Shown here piece by piece: positions 55,784 through 63,909 of a DNA stretch of 64,000 nucleotides. The notes under the pieces were generated by a model that had not been told where the DNA came from, did no database searches, and saw only the letters and a list, made by a program, of their open reading frames with translations. This stretch comes from Chromatiales bacterium 21-64-14 (GTDB lineage: Bacteria; Pseudomonadota; Gammaproteobacteria; 21-64-14). Each line of letters begins with the position of its first letter. Positions within the stretch are counted from its first letter, which is position 1. The stretch covers positions 1 through 64,000 of the forward strand of contig NCBI01000005.1 of assembly GCA_002255365.1 (NCBI GenBank), in the 5' to 3' direction. A program made the translations under genes and the position numbers.

Positions 55784-56856
55784 CGGCCTCCCGCGTAGCG
55801 CAGCAACACGCGGGCCAGCATGTTCACCCCTGCGGAGATCACCAGCAATATCAGCGCGATTTCGGCCAGTGCCCGCACCGCCATGGAGGTGGGGTCCTGC
55901 AGGGCACTGTCCAGTTGCGAGACGATGAAGGAGGACATGGTGGAGATCGGACTATAGGCGTTGTCCGGCAGGTAGTTGAGGGCATTGCCGCTCACCATCA
56001 GCACCGCCATGGTTTCTCCCAGCGCACGCCCCAGCGCAAGCATGCTGGAACCGATCAGTACCCGGCGCAGGCTTGGCAGCACCACCTTCCAGAATACCTC
56101 GATGGACGTCGCGCCGACGCTGAAGCCGGCCTCCCGCAGTGCGATGGGCGTTGCCACGATGGCGTCGCGCAGGGTCGCTGCAATCAGCGGCACGATCATG
56201 AGCGCCAGCACCAGGGCGGCGGTCAACAGCCCGTAGCCGCTGCCGGTGGGGCCGCCGAAGAAGGGGATGAATCCCAGGAACCGGGCCATCATCGGGTAGA
56301 CGTGGCGGCTCAACAGGGGGATCAGCACCACGTAGCCCCACAGCCCGAACACCACGCTCGGCACCCCGGCGAGCAGCTCCACAAAGAAGGAGAGTGTTCC
56401 GCGCAGGCGCCGCGGCGCGCCCTCGGCGAGAAACAGCGCGGTCCCGATCCCGACCGGGAGCGCCAGAGCCATCGCCATCAGGGAGCTGAGCAGGGTGCCG
56501 ACGATCAAGAACAGGATCCCGTAGTCGGCGTCCGGCAGCACTTGCTGTCCGCCCACCGATATCGGATCGGAGTACAGGCGTCCCAGGTTCCAGGTATCCT
56601 GATACAGGAAGTGCAGCCCGTTGAAGCGCACCGCCGGCCACGCGTATATGGTCAGGAACAGGAACAGCGCCAGCATGATCACCGGGATCGATGCAGCAAT
56701 GGAAGCCGTCGCGCTGCGGAACCACCGGCGCAGCGCGTGACGCCAAAAGGAATGGCGCACCGCCGGCGGAAACCGCCGGCGGGCGCCATCGGTTACGGGC
56801 CCGAGCAGGGGCTCAGCGGATCTGGTCAATCTGTCGTCTGCTGAGTTTTGCCACAC
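55780..56856 (-). CDS. pstC: Phosphate ABC transporter permease PstC
   Basis: The second Pst permease. It has the membrane segments typical of PstC, with an EAA loop in IVATPIALREAGFSVGATSIEVFWKVVLP and GVPSVVFGLWGYVVL. The start is not certain: the GTG at 56856 overlaps the end of pstS by 44 bases and gives 358 residues; a TTG at 56829 is an alternative. The overlap with pstA indicates co-translation. Confidence 0.92.
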   Translation of the reverse strand: MWQNSADDRLTRSAEPLLGPVTDGARRRFPPAVRHSFWRHALRRWFRSATASIAASIPVIMLALFLFLTIYAWPAVRFNGLHFLYQDTWNLGRLYSDPISVGGQQVLPDADYGILFLIVGTLLSSLMAMALALPVGIGTALFLAEGAPRRLRGTLSFFVELLAGVPSVVFGLWGYVVLIPLLSRHVYPMMARFLGFIPFFGGPTGSGYGLLTAALVLALMIVPLIAATLRDAIVATPIALREAGFSVGATSIEVFWKVVLPSLRRVLIGSSMLALGRALGETMAVLMVSGNALNYLPDNAYSPISTMSSFIVSQLDSALQDPTSMAVRALAEIALILLVISAGVNMLARVLLRYAGGR

Positions 56857-57907
56857 TCTTCGGGAGCGGCACGAAGTTCACTTCCTTCATGAAGTGAGCA
56901 GCGTTTCCGCCACGCGCCTCAATGGCCCAGCCGAGCAGTTCACGCACCGCGTGGCCCATTTCCGGGGTCGATTGTTTTTTGTCGACGATGGCATACTCGT
57001 AGTTGATGATCGGATACGATTCATCGCCTGGCGCGAAGATCAGGCTGATGCGCTGGTCCGCCGGGGTCTTGGGTACCATCTTGGCGGCGGCGGCCATTAC
57101 CGTACGGGTGGTCGGCAGCACGAAGCGCCCGGCGCGGTTCTCCAAACGGGCCTCACCGAGTTCGGCCTTGTCCACCTCCTTCTTGTAGCTCACGCCCACG
57201 TAGGCGACCGAATAGGGTGTGGTCTGGAGCGCCTGTACCATGCCTGGGTTTCCGATTGCACCGATTCCATTGCGCACCGGAGGCCAGCTCACCGTCGTAC
57301 CGTAGCCCAGCGCGCTGTTCCACGACGGCGTCGAATCGCTCAGGTACTGGGTGAAGATGAAGGTGTCGCCGCTGCCGTCACTGCGATGCACCGGAACGAT
57401 GAGGTTGTGCGGCAGTTTCACCCCATGGTTGATGCGGACGATGGCCGCATCGTCCCAACGGGTGATCTTGCCGCTGTAGATCCCCGCAAGGACGGGGCCG
57501 CTCAGGCGCAGGTGGTCGCGGTTCAGGCCGGGCACATTATAGTTGACCATCTGCGAGGAAATCGCCAGGGGAATGCTCAGCATGCCGGGATGCTGGCGTA
57601 CCAGGGCGTCGCTCAGGTAGGCGTCGGAGGCACCGATCTGTGCCACGCCGGAGACCGCCTGCGCGATACCGGTTCCGCTACCCGTGGATTGGGTGGTGAT
57701 CCGCACGTTCGGGTGGGCGCGGGTGTAGGGCGGCACCCATAGATTGAACAGCGGGTAGAGCAGCGATGAACCGGTCTCCAATACGGTGACCGTCGAATTC
57801 GCCGACGCGCCCACGGGTAAACCGAACGCGGCGACGGCACCGGCCAACACGGCGCCTTTGAACAGGGACCGGGCGATCCGGGTGACAGTTTGGGGCGATC
57901 TTGGCAT
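56813..57907 (-). CDS. pstS: Phosphate-binding periplasmic protein PstS
   Basis: A 364-residue binding protein. The start at 57907 has AAGGAG at 6 bases and yields a signal peptide (SLFKGAVLAGAVAAFGLPVGASA). Phosphate-binding PstS features follow: ETGSSLLYPLFNLW, TTQSTGSGTGIAQ, VHRSDGSGDTFIFTQYL and GNPGMVQALQ. A Pho-type promoter sits upstream. It begins a pstS-pstC-pstA unit that lacks pstB and phoU. Confidence 0.95.
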   Translation of the reverse strand: MPRSPQTVTRIARSLFKGAVLAGAVAAFGLPVGASANSTVTVLETGSSLLYPLFNLWVPPYTRAHPNVRITTQSTGSGTGIAQAVSGVAQIGASDAYLSDALVRQHPGMLSIPLAISSQMVNYNVPGLNRDHLRLSGPVLAGIYSGKITRWDDAAIVRINHGVKLPHNLIVPVHRSDGSGDTFIFTQYLSDSTPSWNSALGYGTTVSWPPVRNGIGAIGNPGMVQALQTTPYSVAYVGVSYKKEVDKAELGEARLENRAGRFVLPTTRTVMAAAAKMVPKTPADQRISLIFAPGDESYPIINYEYAIVDKKQSTPEMGHAVRELLGWAIEARGGNAAHFMKEVNFVPLPKSVAKLSRRQIDQIR

Positions 57908-58013
57908 CATGGTCTCCTTGGTGACGTTTGCGGTGCCGGGTGACGCGGAGTGGCCCGCGGTTGCCCGGACGCGGCATGGATACTGGCCCGGATATGGGCA
58001 GCCGGTGCGAGGC

Positions 58014-58036
58014 ACTATAGCGGTGGAATGTGACAG
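58014..58036 (-). promoter_or_regulatory. Pho-regulated promoter of pstSCA (half Pho box)
   Basis: On the minus strand CTGTCAC (58030-58036) matches the PhoB half-site CTGTCAT, and TATAGT (58014-58019) follows after exactly 10 bases, the standard PhoB-to--10 distance. A second half-site 11 bases upstream is poor; another CTGTAAC lies at 58101-58107. PhoB control is likely but not complete. Confidence 0.5.
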
Positions 58037-58180
58037 GATTCTTACGACGCACTGCTCTCCGCAGGCAATTATCTGTAGAGATAGATTTGTAGTGTTTAAC
58101 GTTACAGTTTATCGATGCATTCGACGACATGAATCGGCGTTGGGCGCGCAATCCGGGGGCGGTACTACCGGGGAACGACC

Positions 58181-58504
58181 TTGACTGACCGTGCGGTGGA
58201 CCGGGACGCGCTGCTGCTTGCGGTGGAACACCTGGACCGGCTGGAGCTCTACGGGGAGGCGGAGGTGCCTGCCGCGGTGATTGAGAACCGCCCGGGTCAG
58301 CAGCTCTCCCTGGCGATCTACTACAAGGTCGCTGTGGAGTTCGGCGGCATTGGTCCGGCGGCGGCGCGCCGTGCGCTCAACCTGTTCGGAGGTCATGTGG
58401 AGGATGCACGCGCGGCTCCCGGTCGCCATCCCCACATCGAACGCCTGTTCCGCATCCTGGAACACGGCGAGTATTTCGCGGCCAAGGCGATCCCGAAGAC
58501 GTGA
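58181..58504 (+). CDS. Conserved small protein, possibly DUF2322 family
   Basis: A 107-residue soluble protein with TTG start at 58181 (GGGGA at 7 bases). It has helices with LSLAIYYKVAVEFGGIG and the C-terminal stretch LNLFGGHVEDARAAPGRHPHIERLFRILEHGEYF. The pattern recalls DUF2322, whose function is unknown; I am not certain of the match. It lies 34 bases upstream of the Rossmann-fold gene, same strand, and is divergent from pstS. Confidence 0.6.
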   Translation: MTDRAVDRDALLLAVEHLDRLELYGEAEVPAAVIENRPGQQLSLAIYYKVAVEFGGIGPAAARRALNLFGGHVEDARAAPGRHPHIERLFRILEHGEYFAAKAIPKT

Positions 58505-58538
58505 AGTCGCGGAGGCGTGCGTTGGGCATCTTGGATCC

Positions 58539-59312
58539 ATGAAGCCACCGGCGGTCGTGATCGGCATCGGCGAGATGGGAGGTGTGTTCGCCCGCGGACT
58601 GTTGCGCACCGGCCATCCTGTGGTTCCGGTGCTCAGCGATTCCGACACCGACGCATTGGCCGCCCAGGTACCGACGCCCGCTGTGGTGCTGGTGGCGGTA
58701 GGCGAGACGCAGCTTGCGCCGGTGTTGAATTCGATTCCGCTGCAATGGCGCCAGCGCCTCGCGTTGCTGCAGAACGAACTACTGCCGCGTGATTGGGAAG
58801 GCCACGGCATCGATACCCCGACGGTGATCGCTGTATGGTTTGAAAAAAAAACCGGCCAGGACGTCTCGGTCATCCAATCCTCCCCGGTCCACGGTCCCGC
58901 CGCGGAGCTGACCCGCGATGCCCTGGGAACGCTGGGTATCCCGGCCCATGTACTGCACGATGCCCATGACCTGTGTTTCGAGCTGGTACGCAAGAACCTC
59001 TACATCCTCACCAGCAATATCGCGGGACTGGAGGCCGGTGGTGACGTGGGCACCCTGTGGGATAACTATCAGGAACTGGCCGCGGAGGTGGCCGCTGAAG
59101 TCCTGGCGATACAGGAGTGGCGGGTGGGCTGGCCGCTCCCACGGCAGGCGCTGCTGGCGGGTATGGTGGAAGCGTTCCACGCGGACCCACGCCACCGCTG
59201 TACCGGCCGCAGCGCACCTCTGCGTTTGGCACGCGCCCTCGCCCATGCCGACCAGGCAGGACTGGCGGTGCCCCGTCTGCGGTCACTCCATGCACAGTTC
59301 CCGGCGGATTAA
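58539..59312 (+). CDS. NAD(P)-binding, ketopantoate reductase-like protein
   Basis: A 257-residue protein with a Rossmann motif at the N-terminus, VIGIGEMGGVFARGLLRTG (GXGXXG type), followed by a hydrophobic strand ending AVVLVAVGETQLAP. The C-terminal half is helical (LCFELVRKNLYILTSNIAGL). The order resembles ketopantoate/3-hydroxyacid reductases, but signature residues for PanE are not obvious, so the substrate is unassigned. It probably shares a transcript with the 107-aa gene. Confidence 0.65.
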   Translation: MKPPAVVIGIGEMGGVFARGLLRTGHPVVPVLSDSDTDALAAQVPTPAVVLVAVGETQLAPVLNSIPLQWRQRLALLQNELLPRDWEGHGIDTPTVIAVWFEKKTGQDVSVIQSSPVHGPAAELTRDALGTLGIPAHVLHDAHDLCFELVRKNLYILTSNIAGLEAGGDVGTLWDNYQELAAEVAAEVLAIQEWRVGWPLPRQALLAGMVEAFHADPRHRCTGRSAPLRLARALAHADQAGLAVPRLRSLHAQFPAD

Positions 59313-59664
59313 TTCGGTGTAGTTCCGCGACCAGTGTGCGGCGTTGCCTGCCTGCAGTAGGCAGCGGTACAAATCGTATTGCCGCGCTCTTCCTGCGTGA
59401 CGGTGAAGGCCAGGTTGCCGCACGGTGTCTACGGGAGAGACCCATCTCCGGATTGCGGCAGGGGCAATGGGCACGCGGGCCGTTGCGGCGCGATGCTCGA
59501 TCTGCGCGGGTTACCGCGGTGGCTCTGTGGCCCGCGACCACAGAATAGTGGAATCCGCGCGAACTCGCGTCACCGAAACACCTACTTGCGACCGCCACAG
59601 GTGCCCCGGCGACAAACGCGGACGCCGCGCCGCGCCGTGGAGGCGCTGCGCTGCGGATCGCGCC
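59313..59664. other. 352-base stretch without a visible gene
   Basis: Several open frames exist on both strands, but none has a convincing start, composition or homology to known families. The region precedes the small-RNA locus and may hold its upstream regulatory DNA. Confidence 0.55.
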
Positions 59665-59695
59665 CTGAACTTTTCACAAGGGACCCGGTCATAGT
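59665..59695 (+). promoter_or_regulatory. Candidate promoter of the small RNA
   Basis: The -10 CATAGT (59690-59695) is preceded after 18 bases by TGAACT (59666-59671) as an imperfect -35. The first hairpin starts 4-5 bases after the -10, which suits a start near 59700-59702. Confidence 0.5.
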
Positions 59696-59698
59696 GTG

Positions 59699-59823
59699 TG
59701 GGCGCTAGGATTGGCGCCCACCCGCTTTATCCTCCCTGAGCGGGAATAGCCACCCAGTTTTCCCCAGACTGGGTGATTGTATTGCCCCGGTTTTCTCCCC
59801 CCCTTGAAAACCGGGGTTTTTTT
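59699..59823 (+). ncRNA. Candidate small RNA with four hairpins and C-rich loops
   Basis: About 125 bases form four consecutive hairpins. Hairpin 1 is 59699-59720 (7-bp stem, loop TAGGATTG). Hairpin 2 is 59721-59744 (stem CCCGCT/AGCGGG, loop TTATCCTCCCTG). Hairpin 3 is 59751-59775 (8-bp stem, loop TTTCCCCAG). Hairpin 4 is the terminator. A promoter lies immediately upstream. Loops 2 to 4 are rich in C and U, so they could pair with purine-rich ribosome-binding sites, as in the C-rich-loop small RNAs of other Proteobacteria (established for those RNAs; inferred here). No protein-coding frame explains the structure. Confidence 0.65.
59785..59823 (+). terminator. Strong intrinsic terminator of the small RNA
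   Basis: An 11-bp perfect stem (CCCCGGTTTTC/GAAAACCGGGG) with a 10-base C-rich loop is followed by seven T residues on the plus strand. On the minus strand there is no T run, so termination is directional toward engB. Confidence 0.93.
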
Positions 59824-59845
59824 GTCTCCCACTTTTGCGCCGGTT

Positions 59846-60457
59846 TTACGCCTGCGGGCCGTGGTCTCCGAACCACCCATCCAACACGGCCGACGCTTCG
59901 TCGATCCCCAGGCGGCGGGGGACCGAGAAGAGCTGCGCACTGACCCGAGCATAGCGCTCTTCTACAGTGCGCTGCAGTGCGAGCAGGGCCGCGATTCCCG
60001 GGCCACGCTTGAGTTTATCGGCTTTGGTGAGCAGCACATGTACCGGCAATCCGGCGCGGTGGCACCAGTCGAGCATGGTAGTGTCCAGGTTAGTAAGGGG
60101 GTGGCGGATGTCCATTACCAGGATCAGGCCCCGCAGGGACTCGCGGTGCTCCAAGTACTCCGCGAGTCCCAGCTCCCAACGCGTCTTGACGGCTACCGGC
60201 ACCTTGGCATAGCCGTAACCTGGGAGATCGACCAGCCGCAGGTCGGGCGTCACCTGGAAGAAATTGAGGAGCTGAGTGCGCCCTGGGGTTTTGCTGGTGC
60301 GGGCCAGGGTCTGCTGGTCAGTGAGGGCGTTGAGTGCGCTGGACTTGCCGGCGTTGGACCGTCCCGCGAAGGCCACCTCACCACCCCGGTCCGGGGGGGC
60401 GTGGGCCAGATCCGGGGCGCTGCATAGGAATTGGGCACGACGGTAGCGGGAACCCAT
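59846..60457 (-). CDS. engB: Ribosome biogenesis GTPase EngB (YihA/YsxC)
   Basis: A 203-residue GTPase needed for large-subunit assembly and cell division. G1 is [10 protein letters not shown]2 around [11 protein letters not shown]3 DLPGYG and G4 LTKAD. The start at 60457 gives [11 protein letters not shown] and a normal N-terminus. A TATATA stretch lies directly upstream. It is convergent with the small-RNA locus. Confidence 0.96.
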   Translation of the reverse strand: MGSRYRRAQFLCSAPDLAHAPPDRGGEVAFAGRSNAGKSSALNALTDQQTLARTSKTPGRTQLLNFFQVTPDLRLVDLPGYGYAKVPVAVKTRWELGLAEYLEHRESLRGLILVMDIRHPLTNLDTTMLDWCHRAGLPVHVLLTKADKLKRGPGIAALLALQRTVEERYARVSAQLFSVPRRLGIDEASAVLDGWFGDHGPQA

Positions 60458-60648
60458 ATGCCTATATAACACCGCCGCGGTGGCGCAACGCAAGGTGATA
60501 GGGCGGCCGGTATTGACCACAAGCGCCACAACTGATATACAGGCAACGCAATTTTTCGCCTCGCCTTAGTGTGTCCGTACCCACCCGCCCTGGTTCTGGA
60601 CCGTAAGGCCGACCCGTCACGGAGCGGATCTTCAGGAGTCGGTGCCTA

Positions 60649-61260
60649 ATGAAAAGATGGATAACGGTGGTCCTCGTCTGCGCGCCCCTCGCGCTCGTTT
60701 CCAGCTCGGCCGGAGCGACCGGCAACGCCAAGGCCGGTGATGCCAAGGCCGCTGTGTGCCGCGCCTGTCACGGCCCCGACGGCAACAGCCTCAACCCCCA
60801 GTGGCCCAACCTGGCGGGACAGAGCGCCCCATACATTGTCAAACAGCTCCAGGACTTCAAGGCGGGTAGGCGCACCAATCCGCTCATGAGTCCGCAGGCC
60901 GCGAAGCTCAGTGAGCAGGACATGGAGGACTTGGCCGCCTACTTTTCTTCCCAGAAGGAGAAGATTGGTTCCGCGGATCCCAAGCTGGTCACGGCCGGTG
61001 AACGCTTATATCGCGGCGGCGACGCGGCCACCGGCGTGCCGGCCTGCATGGCCTGCCACGGCCCCACCGGCGCCGGTAATCCCGCCGCCCGCTACCCGGC
61101 CCTCCACGGTCAGCATGCGGACTACGTGATGAGCCAGCTCGAGGCCTTCAAGGACGGCAGCCGTACCAATGATCCGAACAAGATGATGCGCGAGATCGCC
61201 GGGCGCCTCACCAAGGAACAGATGCGCGCGGTGGCCTCCTACATCAACGGTCTCTACTGA
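60649..61260 (+). CDS. Diheme cytochrome c4
   Basis: A periplasmic diheme electron carrier. The 203-residue protein has a signal peptide (MKRWITVVLVCAPLALVSSSAGA) and two CXXCH heme sites: CRACH at residues 37-41 and CMACH at 133-137. Candidate axial Met ligands are in NPLM near residue 80 and in NKMMREIAG in the second half. The two-domain repeat matches cytochrome c4. In many chemolithotrophs it links the bc1 complex or sulfur and iron oxidation to terminal oxidases. The Ccm machinery in this window would mature it. Confidence 0.95.
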   Translation: MKRWITVVLVCAPLALVSSSAGATGNAKAGDAKAAVCRACHGPDGNSLNPQWPNLAGQSAPYIVKQLQDFKAGRRTNPLMSPQAAKLSEQDMEDLAAYFSSQKEKIGSADPKLVTAGERLYRGGDAATGVPACMACHGPTGAGNPAARYPALHGQHADYVMSQLEAFKDGSRTNDPNKMMREIAGRLTKEQMRAVASYINGLY

Positions 61261-61271
61261 TCATCCCTCCC

Positions 61272-61305
61272 TGCACCTGAGGGGGCGGCCGCCCCCTCAG
61301 GTGCA
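61272..61305. terminator. Perfect 34-base palindrome after cytochrome c4
   Basis: The arms TGCACCTGAGGGGGCGG and its exact complement meet with no loop (17 bp each side, centre 61288/61289). It follows the cytochrome c4 stop by 11 bases. Without a T tract it may act as a hairpin that blocks 3' exonucleases or slows polymerase; it is also long enough to be a protein-binding site. Confidence 0.6.
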
Positions 61306-61433
61306 CCGCCCTTGCCCCCGCCACATCGAACCCTCCGCCGGTTACCGGCGTCTACTCTATATGCAATGCAGGGGCGCCCGGAAAGTGGTAGGCTGAGGGC
61401 CTTGGGTTGTGGCCATATTAGCGGGGCAAGCAC

Positions 61434-62189
61434 ATGAAACTATTTAGAAATAAGCTTCGGTTCCGGTGGGTCCTGTGGGCGGCCCTGGTACTGGTGCCCG
61501 GTTTCGCGCAGGCGGGTCCGGCCAAGCCACAGTTTGATGCCGGCATCGACTACAAGGTCATCGACCCGCCGGTGGCGATCCCGGGTGCGGCCAAAGGCAA
61601 GGTCACCGTAGTCGAGTTCTTCTGGTACGGCTGTCCCCATTGTTACCACTTCGAGCCGTACCTGGATGCCTGGCTGGAGCACAAGCCGGCGGACGTGCAA
61701 TTCATCCGCATACCAGCGCCCCTGAATCCGACCTGGACGATCCACGCCCGCGCCTACTACGCCGCCCAGGAACTGGGGGTTTTGAATCGGATCCACCGCC
61801 CGCTGTTCGATGCCGTCCAGAAGGAGGGTCCACAGCTGGCCAGCGAGGACGCGTTGACTGCGTTTTTCGCCCAGCACGGGGTCAAGGCGGCGGATTTCCG
61901 CGCCGCCTACGAATCGTTCACGGTGGACGCCGAGGTGCGCCGCGCACGGGCCCTGGCACAAAGCATGGGCATCAGCGGCGTACCTACCCTGGTGGTGGAT
62001 GGCAAGTTTAAGACCGACGCCAGTCTCGCGGGGGGTAATGAGAAGATCCTCCAGGTCGTGGACTATCTGGTTCGGCGGGAGTCTCGACAGGCCGCCGTGG
62101 ACCGGACCCGTATCGCCTCGACCGTCCGCCTCAAGTCTGCCCCCTCGCCCGCCGCCAACTCACAGGCCCGCGGCGCCCACGCCCGGTAG
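61434..62189 (+). CDS. dsbA: Thiol:disulfide interchange protein DsbA
   Basis: A periplasmic oxidant that forms disulfides. The 251-residue protein has a signal peptide (about 1-27), the active site CPHC at Cys67-Cys70 in FFWYGCPHCYHF, a helical insert, and the cis-Pro region GISGVPTLVVDGKF. The last 40 residues are a poorly conserved, basic Ala/Ser-rich extension longer than in E. coli DsbA. It follows cytochrome c4 on the same strand after a palindromic hairpin; both proteins are exported. Confidence 0.93.
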   Translation: MKLFRNKLRFRWVLWAALVLVPGFAQAGPAKPQFDAGIDYKVIDPPVAIPGAAKGKVTVVEFFWYGCPHCYHFEPYLDAWLEHKPADVQFIRIPAPLNPTWTIHARAYYAAQELGVLNRIHRPLFDAVQKEGPQLASEDALTAFFAQHGVKAADFRAAYESFTVDAEVRRARALAQSMGISGVPTLVVDGKFKTDASLAGGNEKILQVVDYLVRRESRQAAVDRTRIASTVRLKSAPSPAANSQARGAHAR

Positions 62190-62220
62190 CGGGTCCGGCG
62201 GCCTTCGCCCGGCCAGGACG

Positions 62221-62239
62221 GGCCCCGGCGTCCGGGGCC
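62221..62239. terminator. GC-rich hairpin between dsbA and acetolactate synthase gene
   Basis: A perfect 8-bp stem (GGCCCCGG/CCGGGGCC) with a 3-base loop. No T run follows; termination efficiency is uncertain. Confidence 0.45.
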
Positions 62240-62274
62240 GCACGCGCTCCGTCAAGGGAAGGATACAAACCGGG

Positions 62275-63909
62275 ATGAATGCGGCACAGCTCTTCGTGAA
62301 ATGCCTGGAGAACGAGGGAGTCGAATACATCTTCGGGTTGCCCGGCGAGGAGAACCTGGATGTGCTGGACGCCCTGATCGATTCTCCGATCCGTTTCATC
62401 ACTACGCGCCACGAACAAGGGGCGGCCTTCATGGCCGACGTCTACGGGCGTCTGACTGGCCATGCTGGCGTGTGCCTATCTACCCTGGGCCCTGGTGCGA
62501 CCAATCTCGTGACCGGTGTGGCCGACGCCAACATGGACCATGCGCCCCTGGTAGCAGTGGCGGGCCAGGCGGCTACCACCCGCCTGCACAAGGAATCCCA
62601 TCAGACTCTGGATCTGGAGTTGATGTTCGCGCCGATCACCAAGTACTCCTCCCGGTTGTTGACGCCTAACATCATCACTGAGGTCGTCCGCAAGGCCTTC
62701 AAGCTGGCACAGACCGAGAAGACCGGCGCATGTTTCATCGAGTTCCCGGAAAACATTGCGCGCATGGTGGTCGCGGACGAGCCGCTTCCGGCGCGCCAGC
62801 CGGTGGCGTCGGAACCGCCCACGGATCGCCTCAACTACGCAGCTGAACTGATCTCCGAGGCCCGGGACCCGATCATTTTGGCGGGCAACGGCGTGATCCG
62901 TGCCCGCGCCTGGCAACAACTCGCGGAATTCTCGCGCAAACTCAACATACCGGTGGCCAACACCTTCATGGCCAAGGGCGTGGTTCCATTCTTCAAGAAC
63001 CCCATGGCGCTGGGCAGCGTCGGCCTGCAGTCCAACGATTACGTCAATTGCGGATTCAGCCGCGCGGACGTGATCATCTGCGTGGGTTACGACTTGGCGG
63101 AGTATCACCCCAAGCTCTGGCATCCGACCCGCGATCGCAAGTTGATCCACATCGATATGAATCCCGCGGAGGTCGATGCCCACTACACCATCGAGTGCGG
63201 CGTAGTGGGCGACATCAAGACGAGCCTGGTACGCATCGCGGATCTCGCCACGCCACACCAGGATCACAAGATGCGCGTGTTGCGTGACCTGCTGATGACG
63301 GAGATGCAGCAGCTTAGCGAGGACCGAGGCTTCCCCGTGAAGCCCCAGAAGATCATCTGGGACCTGCGTACCGCGATGGCGCTGGAGGACATCGTCATCT
63401 GCGACGTGGGCGCCCACAAGATGTGGATGGCGCGCATGTTCCGGTGCGAATATCCCAACACCTGCATTATCTCCAACGGCTTCGCCAGCATGGGCATCGC
63501 CGTGCCGGGCGCAATAGCCGCGAAGATGGTATACCCTGACCGCGCCGTGGTCGCGGTGACCGGAGATGCGGGGTTCCTGATGAATTGTCAGGAGATCGAG
63601 ACCGCGGTGCGTCTCAACACCCCGCTCGTGATCCTGATCTGGAACGACGGAGGTTACGGGCTGATCGAATGGAAGCAGCTCAATACCTTCAAACGTTCCG
63701 CGAACGTGAAATTTGGGAATCCGGATTTCGTGAAACTCGCGGAGGCCTTCGGTGCGAAGGGCTACCGTGTGCAACGTAGCGTCGATCTCCTGCCGATTTT
63801 GAAGGAGGCGCTCGCGTCCAGTGCTGTGTGCATCATCGACTGTCCGGTGGACTACGCCGAGAACTTGAAGCTTACCGCCGCCATGGGCGAGATGGTCTGC
63901 CCCATATGA
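62275..63909 (+). CDS. Acetolactate synthase, AlsS-type
   Basis: A ThDP enzyme that condenses two pyruvates to acetolactate. The 544-residue protein has catalytic Glu47 in TRHEQGAAFMADVYGRLTG, a central domain, and the ThDP-binding GDAGFLMN ... NDGGYGLIEWKQLN motif. The sequence pattern matches catabolic AlsS-type enzymes rather than IlvB, and no regulatory ilvN subunit follows. No alsD (acetolactate decarboxylase) is in the remaining sequence. It may feed acetoin formation or branched-chain amino acid synthesis. The start at 62275 is the first ATG giving the family N-terminus. Confidence 0.9.
   Translation: MNAAQLFVKCLENEGVEYIFGLPGEENLDVLDALIDSPIRFITTRHEQGAAFMADVYGRLTGHAGVCLSTLGPGATNLVTGVADANMDHAPLVAVAGQAATTRLHKESHQTLDLELMFAPITKYSSRLLTPNIITEVVRKAFKLAQTEKTGACFIEFPENIARMVVADEPLPARQPVASEPPTDRLNYAAELISEARDPIILAGNGVIRARAWQQLAEFSRKLNIPVANTFMAKGVVPFFKNPMALGSVGLQSNDYVNCGFSRADVIICVGYDLAEYHPKLWHPTRDRKLIHIDMNPAEVDAHYTIECGVVGDIKTSLVRIADLATPHQDHKMRVLRDLLMTEMQQLSEDRGFPVKPQKIIWDLRTAMALEDIVICDVGAHKMWMARMFRCEYPNTCIISNGFASMGIAVPGAIAAKMVYPDRAVVAVTGDAGFLMNCQEIETAVRLNTPLVILIWNDGGYGLIEWKQLNTFKRSANVKFGNPDFVKLAEAFGAKGYRVQRSVDLLPILKEALASSAVCIIDCPVDYAENLKLTAAMGEMVCPI

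Noticed and set aside
58014..58107. Full tandem Pho box at pstS
   Set aside because: Only one clear CTGTCAC half-site is correctly spaced. The second half-site is poor, so only a half box was called.
59117..59548. Open frame covering the end of the Rossmann-fold gene and beyond
   Set aside because: Low-complexity composition and no ribosome site; it overlaps a supported gene in another frame.
59665..59830. Csr-type RNA on the minus strand of the small RNA locus
   Set aside because: Loops contain GGA on the minus strand, but there is no terminator or promoter on that strand; the terminator T run is on the plus strand.
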